The notes below the pieces were generated by a model. It saw only the letters and a program-made list of their open reading frames with translations, was not told the DNA's origin and did not search any database. A stretch of 64,000 nucleotides of DNA from Albifimbria verrucaria (Eukaryota; Ascomycota; Sordariomycetes; Hypocreales; Stachybotryaceae): the NCBI GenBank assembly GCA_020081605.1, contig JAHREC010000007.1, positions 992,001 through 1,056,000 on the forward strand, read 5' to 3'. Within the stretch, counting starts at the first letter, position 1. Every line of letters starts with the position of its first letter. Shown here piece by piece: positions 12,293 through 24,926 of the stretch. The position numbers and the translations under genes are program-made.

Positions 12293-13505
12293 ATGTCGAA
12301 ACTTTTCATGCCTTCGACCTTTGTTCAATACAATCCAGATCATCTGGAGATGAATATTGCGTCAATCATCTGGGGTGTCTCGCTGGCTTTTGCAGGTTAT
12401 AGCGCCGCGAAAGCTACCAGGCAGACGTGGTCAGTTTGGAAACGGACAAAGGGCATCAACAGTTACGTTGTCTTGATATGGACTGAATGGCTTGCAAACC
12501 TGCTCATCAGCATTCTGAGTTGGTTATATCTATGGGAGACTGTTCCCTCCTCGTGAGTTGCTTAGACTACAGACAGGACTCTGTTATACTGACCTGTGTT
12601 GGTAGATTTATTTTCTTCCTTTTTCTCATCACCCTCTGGGTCTTTCAAACCCAGTGTGTAAGTTTACGAGCGACGAGAGACTTTAGGGCAATATCACTGA
12701 CGGGCGCATCATTAGATTATACAAATCATCATTAATCGAATTGCACTCTTAATGCGCGATCAAACTTTGATCGGCAAGATCAAATGGGGCTCAGCCATAC
12801 TGATAGGTCTGATCAACATCAGTGTCTATTGTATTTGGATACCAGCTCGACTGCAGATTTCTGACACTTACATCAACGTCAACAACATCTGGGATCGCAT
12901 TGAGAAAGTCCTATTCTGTTTGATTGACTTGTCTCTCAATGTGTACTTTATTTACTTGGTTCACTCCAAACTCATCGCCAACGGCCTTACAAAGTACAAC
13001 CGATTGTTCCACTTCAACGTTGCCATGATATTTGTCTCAGTTTCTTTAGACGTAAGTCAATTCATCATTTGCTCTATAGCGAACGCCCAAGTTGAGGACT
13101 GACAGACTGACACCTGAATAGATAATTCTTATTGGGTCCATGTCTATTGGCAAGGGTTTCGTTTATGTCCAGTTCCACCCGCTCGTATACCTCCTTAAGC
13201 TTCATATCGAGATGAACATGGCCGATCTTATCGCTAAGATCGTTCGTGTGGAGAATCCCAGCTATGCTTCAAACTCTGGCGGCAACGGCGAAGCAAGTGC
13301 CAAGACAGATACACGAGGCTTCAACATGACTACCACCATCACAACGAAAGCCCACGCACAGCAGAGTTATTCCAGTCGAAATTACGATGGCGAGGGAATT
13401 CATAGGAAAATCGAGACAGAAGTTGTTCATCATCCAGCTGACGATGATTCGGGTAGTGTTAGCAGTTCAACTGCAGAACTGAAGAATCAATATGCTATCG
13501 TCTGA
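12293..13505 (+). CDS. Fungal seven-helix integral membrane protein, function unknown
   Basis: Four exons: 12293-12552, 12606-12657, 12716-13051 and 13122-13505. All have canonical GTxAGT donors and matching phases, giving 343 residues with no frame break. The N-terminal 290 residues contain about seven hydrophobic helices, including ILSWLYLWETV, FIFFLFLITLWVF and SAILIGLINISVYCIWIP. They also carry phrases conserved in a large uncharacterised Pezizomycotina family: IWDRIEKVLF, LNVYFIYLVHSKLI, FVYVQFHPLVYLLKL. The C-terminal 75 residues are polar and Ser/Thr-rich, probably cytosolic. It lacks the eight-cysteine CFEM motif of PTH11-like receptors. A sensor or receptor role is possible but not shown by the sequence. 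Confidence 0.85.
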
Positions 13506-14023
13506 AGATAGACAGTCACGGTGGGGAGCGATTATTGAGATAGATCCGAACTTCTAGTGTTATAACTCAGGGGACGCCTGATTGCCATAAACAAGCGAGC
13601 CGAAACGATAAAGCTTTACTGTCACAACTATGACCAGAATGAGGGCGGGTTATAACAGTTCTCTAATGACGATATGCTGGCTTATCCTATATTTAAACTA
13701 CCAACCATTAATAGTAAATACCTGCGTAATTCTTTATGCAGTGCTTAAATTTGGTGATTCTGAGCAAGCCCTGGTGAACCTAACTACGTGAAATCGACCA
13801 GAGGAGGTACCTACTTAACGCCCCTCTCTCATCCAACAAAAGATGCTGCTGTTGCCTGCAGGGGTTGCCTTATGCCTTGGCATTCAGCCTCATGGAGGAG
13901 ATATGACAACTCATTAGTCATTCTTCTCTTGGCTATCAGGCTCCCCGCCCCATTCAATATTACAAAAGCTTACATCGAATATAGCGTCGCGAGTTGTACT
14001 ACAGCAAAAAGTGGTCTCTGAAA
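13506..14023. other. Spacer, no gene recognised
   Basis: About 520 AT-rich bases between two tandem genes: the 3' region of the membrane protein and the promoter of the ankyrin gene. No motif worth naming. Confidence 0.4.
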
Positions 14024-17000
14024 ATGGCTGAAGCGGTGGGCCTAGCTGTAGGCGTGGCCTCATTCGGTATAGAGCTTTTGGGGGTCTTATTACCTATTTA
14101 GACTCCTTAAGTGAGCGAAAGGACGAGATCATCGCGTTGGTCAGCCAGACTCACCTGTTGGAAGTCGTTCTAGGTGCGCTCAGAGATACGTGTTTGAAGT
14201 ATGAGTCAAATCACTCTGAAGCGGCAAAGATCGCCTCAAAATGCCTTCTGGCTTGTGAGGAGGACCTCAATGTTGTCAGAAATATAATGGCCAAGCTATG
14301 CGGACACTTCATCGCAGACCCGAACCTAAAACAAGTCTTGAAAGAGAAAGCAAAACAGATTGTTTACCCGGTTCGAAGACCGGCATTGGACCAGGTTCTC
14401 AACCGTTTGACTCGCATTTCCCAGATAGTACAATCAGCTCTTCAAAATTTGACATTGTTAGTTATGCCACGGTTTCGCCAATCTTAACGCTGATTGTAGT
14501 TAGGCATATGTCTCTCTCAACGGAGAATTCGGTGAATTCTTTATACAAGGCATCTTTAGAAGCGCAGGCCAATCTAGCACTTGTCAAAAGGCAAGTTGAG
14601 GACATGCCGCACATAGATGCGTTGTCGTCTCAGATCGTTTCACTTCAAACCGACGCCCAAATAGCTGTGACGTCAAGTAATCAGAAGCTTGAAGCCTTGC
14701 TGCAAGGGTTTTCCCGCATCGAAACGGCGATTAACAATTTAAATCTTCCAAGTAAAATTGACGAAATGAACCAAAGAGAAGTTATCGGCCGTTTGATGGC
14801 GAAGCCTAGTGGTTTACAAGCCTTATGCAGAGAGTTTCCAGACTCTACCTCAACATATGCTTCTTCAAGTTTAAAAAGTCCGGAGAATTCACATGCACAT
14901 GCCCTCGTCGTCATATACGTCGAGTTTGGTATTCACGATGGGGATTTTTGGAATTCTTCGATGAGACAGGCTCCATGGCAACGCATGATGCAACTTGCAG
15001 GTTCGCCAATCTCCAAAACTACAGCGTGATGAGAATCTTTGGCATTAGGTCCATCATGAGGACGGCCGTTGCCCTCTCCTTTGAAATGAGATCAGGAGCC
15101 GGAGGATTCAGCATAAGCCCACAGATTACATTTCGCGCCACTGTCGGTCCCGAGGCACCTGCTTTTAGAGTCATTTCTTACCTTATCAACTACAGTTACC
15201 GTTGGAACATGTCATCCGATCAGTTCTGTCAACTGGTTGAGAAGATTATGAATAAGCTTGACCACCTCTTCAAATCACGACAGGCAGTACCAACAGATAT
15301 CAATCACAGGAACCAGTCATTACTCCACTGTGCCGCAAGTAATGTCCGATAGAATCCTACAAGCGCTGGCTTTCTTTATTCAACTATAATCTGACATCAT
15401 AATGTTTAGGCACAGTGCTGGCTCCACATCCATTCAACGTCGAGCAATTCCGAAGAAATAACAGCAATCAACAAACTCGGCAGTTTTTTGCAAGCTTGGG
15501 GTGTCCCAGCAGAGCAGTATGATCTATACGGCTGGTAGGTCATCCTTTGTTCACTCAAATGGCATTGCACTTACATAACCCCCAAGTTTGTCTGTTTCTG
15601 GCTTCATGAGATATGTCGACTGGCAACAACGTGAGACTCTCTTAGATAACTTCTATCCCAGGGGTGATGAGATTTATCCTCTCCACTCCAAGGTAGATCA
15701 TTATTCCGGCTGGCTCGTCAATGCGCGCAACATCAATCAGCAGATGCTTGCTTTTCAGAAATCTTCCAAGCTAGCTCAAGGTAAGCTCTCCTGACCTTTC
15801 ATCTTCTTGTGTATCTATCCAAGTCGTTGGCTTCTAGTCTTTTACCCCGGTTCTGTGTAAAAACTGATCACATTGTGAAATTTAGTCTACGAATGTGGAC
15901 CTCTGAGTTTAGCCATTGTGAACGGTAACTATGACGAAGTTGACTATTTAGTCAACCACTTTCCTACCAGTTTAAATGAGCTGAATACCCTTGGCCAGAC
16001 ACCTTTTCACTTCGCTGTATATAGTCCGTCCATTTTGAAGTTATTGTTACGAGCAACAAGGAGCACAAGGCGGTTGAGTTTTTATGACAATTCGGGATGT
16101 CTACCACTGGATTACGCAATTGTTCTCAGTGGATACACCTCGTGCAATTACGACGTACCTGGCGAGCACGCCTGCACTTGCACTGCATCAATACGCCTAC
16201 TTTTGGAGGCTGGTTCTCCGTTAATCCCATCTCCTGCTTTGGGGCAGATCCTCAGACCACCCATCGAAAGATCGCCCATGATGAAATCAAGTCTACCTCG
16301 ACAAGCCTCTAATCACTGTACAATCTACCTTGCAAGTGAACTCAGGAAACGGCGAGAAAATCTCAAATCGCTCGCCCTGAACCATCTGTCTCTTCGGGAT
16401 ATCGAAGAGACAGGTCTACGCGGACCTCAGATTTTAGATGCACATGCATCGAAAGTACATCAATTACTTGACACCTACGGAGTCCGCCTTCCGAATACGA
16501 TCAGTGCAGATTGGTTGATCTTCGTCAACCAGCAGGAGTTTGAGGAGAGACTTTCTGGCTTGAAATGGGAACACATGTTACGGCCCAAAGACGAGGAGAT
16601 GTCTTCCATATTTTGCCATCTCAACAATGGTAAAGATGCTGGAGCATTTTACGAACAGGATTTTCGTGATTTACAAGATCCGATGATCCAGAGGGCAATC
16701 ATGGAAAGGATCCCATGGCCCAGCTATATGGTGTGGCTAATGGAGCATGATCCTTGCATTGATAATAAGAGAATATTACCGGCACATAACATACTATCAA
16801 TCATAAAACACTATATGCGAAATCCTGAGGCTCTGTTAGAAGCTCAAGAAATGGAATGGTTGCAAAAGCTCTATGGTTATTTGCTCTCATCGGAGCCTAC
16901 TGATGAGCCGTTTTGCCATTGCTCACTCGGTGGGTCAAATTTGTTTACTTCCTTTTGGAGGCTCTACCTGAGACATTGCGATCAAAATGATACGCGAACT

Positions 17001-17558
17001 ATGACTCGATTTCCGGTAACTCTTGACCTGCTCACAGAGATTATATACAGTATGATTTCTTTGCTTACATTACTTGATGAAGAAGTCACGCGGGAGCAGC
17101 TTGAACTCTTAGTTCGCCTCCTGTCTTTTGAAGCTCTAGATTTGACGCATACCTGTACTCTTTACTCGGAACATTCAACGGTTTCAAGCAGCGAGCCAGA
17201 CGAGGGTGAAGGATTTGATCAACTTGAAGAGAAACAGAAGCCAATCATCAAATTGTTGGACGAGATCTTGGCCATGCTCAATGAACCAAGTTCGAAGTTG
17301 TGGGATGATGCAGCTACGGTATGTGCGTCGTTAGTGTGTATCTTTCTAAAATCAGAATGGATACCAGCTGTGACAAGAGTTTTAGATGAGTATCTTGAAT
17401 CTCTCGAAGAAATAGTGGAAGAAGACCAAGGAGAAAATGGGAAGTCTGGTGCTGAGCTTGGTGTGACGTGGGAGTCTGATGATGAGGATTTCATACATCC
17501 TAGTAGTCTCAGTTTTGATTCTTGGTTGAGAGAAATCGAAGAAGTCCAGTTACTCTGA
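14024..17558 (+). CDS. Ankyrin-repeat protein with STAND/NLR-type N-terminus
   Basis: The N-terminus (MAEAVGLAVGVASFGIELLG, then a helical region with LRDTCLKYES and KCLLACEEDLN) matches the helical domain that starts many fungal STAND and HeLo-like proteins. A middle block with CTCPRRHIRRVWYSRWGF is conserved in the same group. Ankyrin-like repeats follow (NQSLLHCAAS, GPLSLAIVNGNYDEVDYLV, LGQTPFHFAVYSP, SGCLPLDYAI). The C-terminal 400 residues are unrecognised and end in an acidic stretch. Introns: 14457-14503, about 15339-15409, 15535-15586, 15781-15885. Single missing bases at the G-run 14080-14084 and A-run 14873-14877 break the frame; the splice phase at 15339-15409 is unresolved. I see no Walker motifs, so it is not a full NLR. 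Confidence 0.78.
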
Positions 17559-18044
17559 GTCTTTAATAAATATTGTAAAGACTATAACGATGGCAACCCC
17601 TCTAATCGAATTGGCGGGCTTAATTCCAAGCTCAAGAGTTCTAGATGCATTGACACATGCTCAGCCAGGACTATAAAGCTATGTAAGCTTATAGCTTGTG
17701 ATTGGGGCATGTCATATTTGTTGGAATACAAGGGTAACTCTTTATTGGGTGGCTGGGATATCCCACGTATGTATGTATGTAGGATGGCATGTCCACATGT
17801 CTAAACAGCTAGTTAATACAATTAAGGATCAATCTCAACAATATTATGAAGTTTTATAGTTCTGATGATATCTGTAGTAGCTTATCTCCAACGTTATGAT
17901 CCCAGCTCCTGCGTCCTTTAGCTTGAGATTGAGGCTCCAACACAGACAACGACACAGGTTGAAATTATTTCAGTGCAGGTTTACTTTTAACTCCAAACAT
18001 GGTGAGATTAAGCATACTTATCCAACTTGATATATGAAAGACTC
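17559..18044. other. Convergent 3' spacer
   Basis: About 490 AT-rich bases between two converging genes. It contains only a short GTAT microsatellite near 17767. No gene seen. Confidence 0.4.
17767..17781. repeat. GTAT tetranucleotide repeat
   Basis: Between three and four tandem copies of GTAT. Simple-sequence repeat in an intergenic region; no function implied. Confidence 0.7.
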
Positions 18045-18718
18045 TCAGTACAATATTAGAACCCATGATAGACTAAGACTGATGAATGTAGCCCAGAAAG
18101 TCTTGTTGCTACAACGACCTGCTATGCTAGGGTGTGCGGGGCCAGCACCTTGGGTCCACGGGTAAAGGGTAGAAATCTCTTTTTCTTCCCAATATACGAA
18201 CATTGCGACTTGTATGGCTAGCCCTTCAGTCACAACGGCATTTGAAGTGGTGAGGCCGGCTCTATGCTGTACAGCAGAGTAAGAAACACTCCAGGCCACG
18301 CTGGTGAACGAAGTTGAACATAAGGCGTGCACAGAGCCAGTAAAACCCCTAAGATGCATCGTCAATGCATTGCCACCAGTTATTTGAGGTTCTTGACCCA
18401 CTCCAAGCAGCACATCGCTTCTGTCTTTGTGCCTATGGTTCTCAACTCGTCAATTGTCCAGCCCGACGGGCAAACCCCTGGGGACAATGTTGGTGCATCA
18501 CCACGATTGCGGTCTCTTCCAATCTGTGGTGGCTGACAAGACCAGTATTCCGGTATCTTCTCTTCTTGCACAAGCACAGTTAGATGGGGTGTATGACGGT
18601 CCTCGTAGTAATACCACAGGTTTGAACATTCAGGAGCGTAGGTCCATGCTGTAGTAAGTGGAGTAGGGACTTCTGTAGATGTGATTCCAGTTTGCAATAT
18701 GTTCGGGGTCCTCATCAT
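18045..18718 (-). CDS. Cys-containing surface protein, function unknown
   Basis: The protein has the pattern of a large uncharacterised fungal family with conserved cysteines: PLTTAWTYAPEC, a middle SPGVCPSGWT, then TEAMCC. A Ser/Thr-rich stretch with AIQVAMFVYWEEKEIS follows. It ends in a hydrophobic tail (TFWATFISLSLSWVLILY) that could be a membrane anchor or a GPI signal. One G seems missing at CCC 18397-18399 on the plus strand; restoring it joins two frames into 224 residues. No obvious signal peptide precedes the first Met at 18718, so an upstream exon may be missed. Relatives often have a transmembrane segment here and a cytosolic tail, absent in this copy. Confidence 0.65.
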
Positions 18719-19911
18719 TACTGTTGTCGAAGGTACATCTCATTCAGTTCATTTTGTACAGTTTGACGAAGATTCTGCGGGGTTTGTCTTCATATTCGTT
18801 CACGGGCTTGATTGTGCTACGAATTGACTAGGGTGCTGGTCACATTGCTAGCCTATCACATCCTTGTACCTGAAGGTTCCTTGGTTCAGGTGCAGCGGCC
18901 GCTGCGTCAAAGCCACCAAAGAGGTTTGTCAAGGAATCGTGTTCTTGAGCATTTTGGGTTTGTATTAAGTAATTGGATACTCGCACATGTGGAGGACAGG
19001 AGGGCTCTTGATGGTAGTTCTAGAGTCCAAGGCAGGTTCACTGATCCATGGACAGTGGCTAGCTCTATCAATCCACACTAAACAACCGCGTGGTTACTAC
19101 ACGCCTGAGCACGACGCAGGGGTTGCTCACGGACGCGAATATCGCTTGTTTGGCCAGGGTATAATCAGATATGGCATTCCAGCCATTTACTCCGGTAACT
19201 CGTACGAGTAGTGGCATTAAATGATCGGCATCCGCATATAGATTTGTTAGTCGGCGGGCAAATGTTAGCCGGGCAGGGAGTCTGTGTATCTCGTTGAATG
19301 TCCGAAGGCTCCATCACCGTACTTGTCTCCACGACGTCTTAATCAATGTATGCGTACACAAAGAACCTTAACATCGTTCTGTCGATGCTAGGTATACTAT
19401 GTAGTTCCTCATAAAGTCACTAAATGCTGTGGCTTCCATTGCCAGCCAATTTACTAGCTAGCTAATGTCACTAGCCTTTTTCAGTTATGATTTGATGAAG
19501 TCTACATTCAATACTCAATTAGAGCCTTCAGGCATTTCATGAATTATCCAGGATTTCTCAGACTTATTGCCATAGGGGCCCATGTGACGTAACGGGTTGA
19601 GGGCCAAAAGCACTGACAAGCATCATCTCCACTTACAGCACGACTAAATTGACGCGGCTCTAAATTAGCCTCAGTACACGTAACGTGCGATGCGAGGGAC
19701 TATGCGAAAAATAATGCGAAAAACAATGCGAAAAATACAGCTACGTGTAAGACTACCAGTCCCAAATATTGATCTGCAAGACGAGGTCTTTCTGTTCCGA
19801 TGAAGTCATACTTTAAGAACATGTATTTAAGAGTCAAAGAATAGCACCTCCATAACAGACAACAGAGTCGTCAATCTCGTTCTGTACGCACGAGTCGGAT
19901 AAACAGACACA
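18719..19911. other. Divergent promoter spacer
   Basis: About 1.2 kb between divergent genes. One short open frame at 18812-19081 has no recognised domain and I do not call it. The last 220 bases hold a three-copy 12-base repeat and a TATTTAAG element (about 19825) upstream of the FAD oxidase. Confidence 0.4.
19702..19737. repeat. Three tandem 12-base units in a promoter
   Basis: Three back-to-back copies of ATGCGAAAAAYA (the middle copy has C for T at position 11). The array ends 174 bases before the FAD oxidase start codon. It may be a cluster of factor-binding sites or simple sequence. Confidence 0.8.
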
Positions 19912-21754
19912 ATGCGCCTGGCGCCTCAACTTTTCTTTGCAATTCTTATTTCTTTTGTCGAGAGCTTGCCAAAATGTAAGCTTTCGCCGGCCGATGCAGA
20001 TTGGCCCACACCTCTCGAATGGAGGGCATTGAACAATTCAATCAACGGTGCTCTCATTCAATCACGCCCGGCTGCGTCTTCGTGCTATAGAACGAACCCA
20101 TTTGACTCGCCGCTTGACTGCAAAGCAGTTGACACACAATGGAGCCAGTCAGAATTCCACGCCAATCAGCCAGAGTCTATTTCGTCACCGGTATATGCCA
20201 ACAATTCTTGCCTCCCACCAACGGCTGCGGGCTACAACGAGAGCGCCGGATGCCACCTTGGTGGGTATCCTATCTACGTAGTAAATGCTACGAATGATAA
20301 CCAGATCGCCATGGCTGCCAAATGGGCGTCTGCTCGAAACATTCGCATTGTCATCAAAGGAACAGGTCATGACCTGTGCGGAAGGTTCGTGCTGGATCGT
20401 TGTATGTTGAGCTTTCGTTAATTCTAACGGTTATCCATAGATCAAGTGGCGCTCACTCGTTGTCTATCTGGACGCGCCACCTAAAAAGCGTCAAGTTCGA
20501 GCGACATTGGAAAATACCAGGTTCGAATGAGACAGACACGGTACTCGTTGCTGCAAGCGGCCTCAACTACGACGAGGCCGTTGGCCACGCCCTCAAGTAT
20601 GACCACGTTATCGTGAGTGGCAATGACGCTACAGTCGGATTGGGAGGCCACATCCAAGGCGGCGGTCATGGTCCACTGTCCAGCACCTTCGGCTTGGCCG
20701 CCGATAACGTTTATCAAGTGCGGGTCGTTACAGCCCGAGGTCACATCCTTACTGCCGATGCTACCCAGAATCAGGATCTACTTTGGGCCATCCGGGGTGG
20801 CGGCGCGGGTCAGTACGGCATCGTTACTGAGTACGTACTCAAAGCTCATCCGGCACCAAGCGTGGTCAACGCAGGCTTGTCAATCTCACCTCTGGTAAAT
20901 ACCTCCGCTGCATATGAGGCGAGCTGGATAGCCTTCTCAGAGCTTCTGCGGCAGGTGCCCGATCTAATGGACGCTGGCTTATCAGGGGCAATGGTGGTGC
21001 AAGGCAGCGACAAAGCTGGCGTCACTGTTAGTCAGGGATTCTATGCCTACAATAAGTCGAAGACAGTAGTTGAAGAGCTGACTCGGATGGCCATCAACCG
21101 CATTCAAGATACTACCGGCAACAATAGCAGAATCATCTCTGTCGTAGCATCAAACACGACTACATATACTACGTACAGTTCCTTCTTCACGGCCTTAAAT
21201 GCTGGTGGATCAAGTGTAGCCGGGTCATATTCGATGCCATCGAGCCGTCTCCTTGGTCGTCGTGAATTGTTGGATATCAGCCGCGAGACTCTCATAGGGT
21301 ACCTCAAGCGAGTACTTGCTAACAATGATCCGAGCAAGTCCGGGATGGCTGTCTTCGGTTTACAAGGCGGGCCTGGTCCTGCAAGAATTCCCGAAAGTAT
21401 GCGGGGCGCACTTCTGCCAGCATGGAGATCCATCTATCTGCACGCAATGAGTTACAGTCTTACCTTTGACACTACCCTTTCACCCGCAAAGTCATTGCAA
21501 AAAGCAGCGAAGGATCTGAATGATTCCCAAGAGGAGCTTTGGCGTGAATGGGCGCCTTATACTGGCGCTTACATGAACGAAGCTAACCCTTTCATCTCAA
21601 ACTTCAAAGATGACTTCTATGGGACTTTCTACGATCGTCTGTTGAAGGTTAAAGAGAAATATGATCCTGATAACAGTTTTTGGATTCTATCAGGGTAGGA
21701 AGCGATGGATGGGACTACAATATGGATACGGGTAGATTATGTAGAAGGATGTAG
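19912..21754 (+). CDS. Secreted FAD-dependent oxidase (berberine-bridge-enzyme-like)
   Basis: Predicted secreted flavoprotein oxidase of the FAD_binding_4/BBE family, often annotated in moulds as isoamyl alcohol oxidase. It has a signal peptide (1 to about 19) and the flavin-linking motif KGTGHDLCGRSSGAHSLSIWT. The His near residue 152 is the likely covalent FAD attachment. The flavin fold continues with GLGGHIQGGGHGPLS and LLWAIRGGGAGQYGIVTEY. The BBE C-terminus is FYDRLLKVKEKYDPDNSFW. The intron is 20385-20440. One G seems missing at 21693-21695. Adding it extends the protein past an early stop at 21697 into the usual GVGSDGWD ending, with the stop at 21752-21754, about 595 residues. The substrate cannot be deduced from sequence. 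Confidence 0.9.
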
Positions 21755-24700
21755 TGGCAACACTAGAATTGGTGGGTAAGCCAACAGAAATCAACAGCAG
21801 CGGAGTGTAAAACACTCCTTCACATACCAAGCCTTCCTGCTTAGAGGTCATATGCCCTATAGACCAAGGGATTCTCATCGGTCAGTGCATATGGGATCTA
21901 GCATTACGTCTGTAGCTCCCTGCTTTGGCGGGCATTGGAATGTATCTAATCCTTTGCGTTTGTCTGTCAAAGTCGTTCAAAATGGCTATGTAAGGGATGA
22001 CATGTTTGAGGTAGACTAGACTTCTATACAGCTAGTAGCCCTGGCCATGCTAGGTTTTCGTCAGTCCGAGAAGCCGTCTTGTCCACCCTTTTCATGTTGA
22101 TCATGTACGTGACAATATTGGTGGACAGCGTTTCATTCTTAAATCACGGCTGTGCTGAGACCTCCCCACATCTTGGTTGCCAGACTGCAATTTAGCAAAA
22201 CTTCCCGGCCGTTACCGACGGAATAGGTGATTCATTGGATGGTAGGATTAGGTCAGAGGTGTCGCAGTCATGATTCGTGGCGTCGATTTTAGAAAAATGT
22301 CCTGTGTTGAATGTTTAACTTGGCTCAGTGCAGGGAGTAGAGCTGCAGGGAGTCTACGAAGTATGCACGAAGTATGCCCAAATCGATGATCCGTGTCTGA
22401 GGACACCCTGTGTACCTGTCAGCTACTCAGTGTTCTGAGCCGAGGCCATTGGGCGTTAGACAAGACTAAGAGCTTTTCTAGTCCGTCAGTAGTGCACGGT
22501 AAAGGGGCTGTAGGCTATAGATCGCCCTGAAACGGGGAATATCGATGCTGTCACCCCTGACGACCCCTGACATCAAACTGCTTGCAGGTCAATTGGAGCA
22601 CATATGTAGCAAGCATGGCATTATTGGCAACACAGCCACCCTCAACACAGGTCTATGTGTAAGGTGATCAATAGTGATTCAATGGGCATGTTTTCAGTCA
22701 ATCGAGGCTGTATAAACAACATTTTGAACGTATTTATGCGTCCGTGGCAACCACGTAGATGATCAGATTTTTGAGAAGCGTGTAACATATTTGCGAGTAA
22801 TATCTCTCCGATGAGCCCAACTGATAGGTCTTTTGGGAATTTCTCATCATTGTTGCTTGTGAAATCGTTTGCCTCGGTGACAATTGATACAAAAGTCAAC
22901 GATAAAGGGAATTTGGGCAATTACACTTGTTTTATATGATGCAGGTTGCTTTGTGACTTGAAGCGCCATTGGGATGGCGATACCATGTAAACGACCAACC
23001 GTTACTCACTAAGCTAAAATACAGTGATCATTTTGAATAGGCATACGCACAGAGAAAGCTCACTTTGCCCTATCGAAGGCATGATGTACGTTGAAGATTT
23101 CAATATCGATATGTAGATATACCTATAATTATCTCTATACATGACTTACTCTTTTGATCAGGAGTATGTTGGCCTTTATGCCTTTGGCACAGTGACAATA
23201 ATCCCTTAATCTCTAATGATGTGGCTACAATCCCGCTAGGACGTCTCCAGATAAAACTTCACGTTTGAATAGCGGCAGATACTGCTCTGCAGTCTATCAG
23301 CTTCCATATTAAGTTTTGGGTCAGCTGGGACTTTGTAAAACATGAGCAGATGTCTGAAGCTCGAGTATATGATAAATGAATCACCGTTCACAGTTTAGTG
23401 TCTTTTCTCCCTTTCCTGTCTCTCCTCGGGAGGTGCGACCATTCTTTCCAATTGTGAGTAAACAACTAAAACAGGCTCAATGCAATATTGCGACATTCTA
23501 GCTGAGCTCATCTGCCTCCCTTGAAATTATCAAGGCTGTGGAAATAATTAGCTGGCCTAGACCTTAAGAGTTATAAGAGGCATGTCCTTTGGTGATTGGA
23601 TATTCACCCGGGAATGACGACGTAATCTGAGAGGTTTTCTGTCGCATCCATAGCATTCCTTTGCATGGCATGGATGGGAAGTTCATTCTACAGTGATCGA
23701 CTTGCCAAGAGTAAATCTCCTTAATGAACGCCTTGTATATTAGCCAGGATCCTTTATGGAGAAATCCGGCATGAGGTGACGCGAATATAGTAGTAACAAA
23801 TCAATCAATGCGAGCATGGTGACTTTTATTAAGCCCATGATCATCATTCCGAAAGCATTACGAGAAATTGACAGGTATAGTGGCTGGCTGGAAGTCTCAT
23901 GGTGATCTGTGACCGTATACATGCACCAAACAGGTTCTAAAACATGAGCCATTGCCCCTTCGGCCCATCGAGACCATTCAGGGCTACTTAGGGCACCGAC
24001 GTACCGAGACTGAGTGTCCTGTATAGAGCAGGGGAAACACATCTGGAATGTCTCGGTACTACAACGAAGAATTCTGTGTAACAGCGGAACCGGTGAGTGG
24101 AACAAAGAGGCTTTGGAGATGTTTCACAGTATTCACAAGATATGCTAGCCTAAAGTTCCAAGTGACATACGTGTTACATCATTGATGAGTAGCATTCATC
24201 CTGTGACCCTGTGATCATTCGAGGTTGTGGAGATTAGCCATACAAATCCAACCTCCCAATCCTATGTACACACTGGCCTGAGATATCAGTAGAGATACCA
24301 CCAGTGGAGCAGCACTCTAGTGATACATGGCAAGCAGTAAAATTGAACGGTTCCTAACTTTCGAATCTCCCTGCAACTCTAACCTGCGCTGTTCGACAAA
24401 CTGTCCAAAAGATACTAATGACGTCTCCCATATAGTCAAGAAAATACCTTTATCCCTACAAACAGATTCGTTAAATGGTCCTCCAAGTGAAGTAGAAGGT
24501 GAGTACAATTCTGAAGACCTACCCGGATACAGATGTGGGGCCGCACATTCACCCACTAGGTTGAGACATGCCTGAGACCCTTGCATGTCAAGCCCAGCCA
24601 GTAGGCATGACCAGTAGTTGCATATCTCTCGTGTTTTCATTGGGTTACAACCAGTAAGTTTCCCGGGAGATTCAGGTCTAGAGACATGATCGGATCTGGC

Positions 24701-24926
24701 TCCGTAAGACAGCTGCCGCTGTAAGACAGACGCAGCACCCTTGCATGCCCAGTCCAGCCGGGACACTTAGAGGACAGTAACAACTGATCTGCTCACTATC
24801 CAAGAGGTCGTATTTCGAAAGTATAAAAACCTGTAGAACTCTTGCTTGATTCCGGATTTTTCTGCACCATCAAGTACAACTACAACTATCACTCTCTCAT
24901 AACTACCAAACTTACACATTATCAAA
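21755..24926. other. Gene-poor spacer of about 3.2 kb
   Basis: AT-rich with only short frames. The longest are 24317-24766 (149 codons) and 23740-24105 (121 codons), both minus strand and without recognised domains. It contains a small 11-base tandem duplication at 22356. Imperfect copies of an ACCCTTGCATG(T/C)C motif lie near 24578 and 24737. I recognise no transposon coding sequence or terminal repeats. Confidence 0.4.
22356..22377. repeat. 11-base tandem duplication
   Basis: Two perfect head-to-tail copies of ACGAAGTATGC. Isolated duplication in an intergenic region. Confidence 0.75.

Noticed and set aside
15410..15534. Alternative reading frame of the ankyrin-gene exon
   Set aside because: Two frames are partly open; I prefer the one reading LQAWGVPAEQYDLYG because it continues into the next exon in phase, but the upstream splice phase remains unexplained.
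24317..24766. 149-codon minus-strand frame
   Set aside because: No signal peptide or domain; part of it arises from an imperfect duplicated motif around 24578 and 24737.
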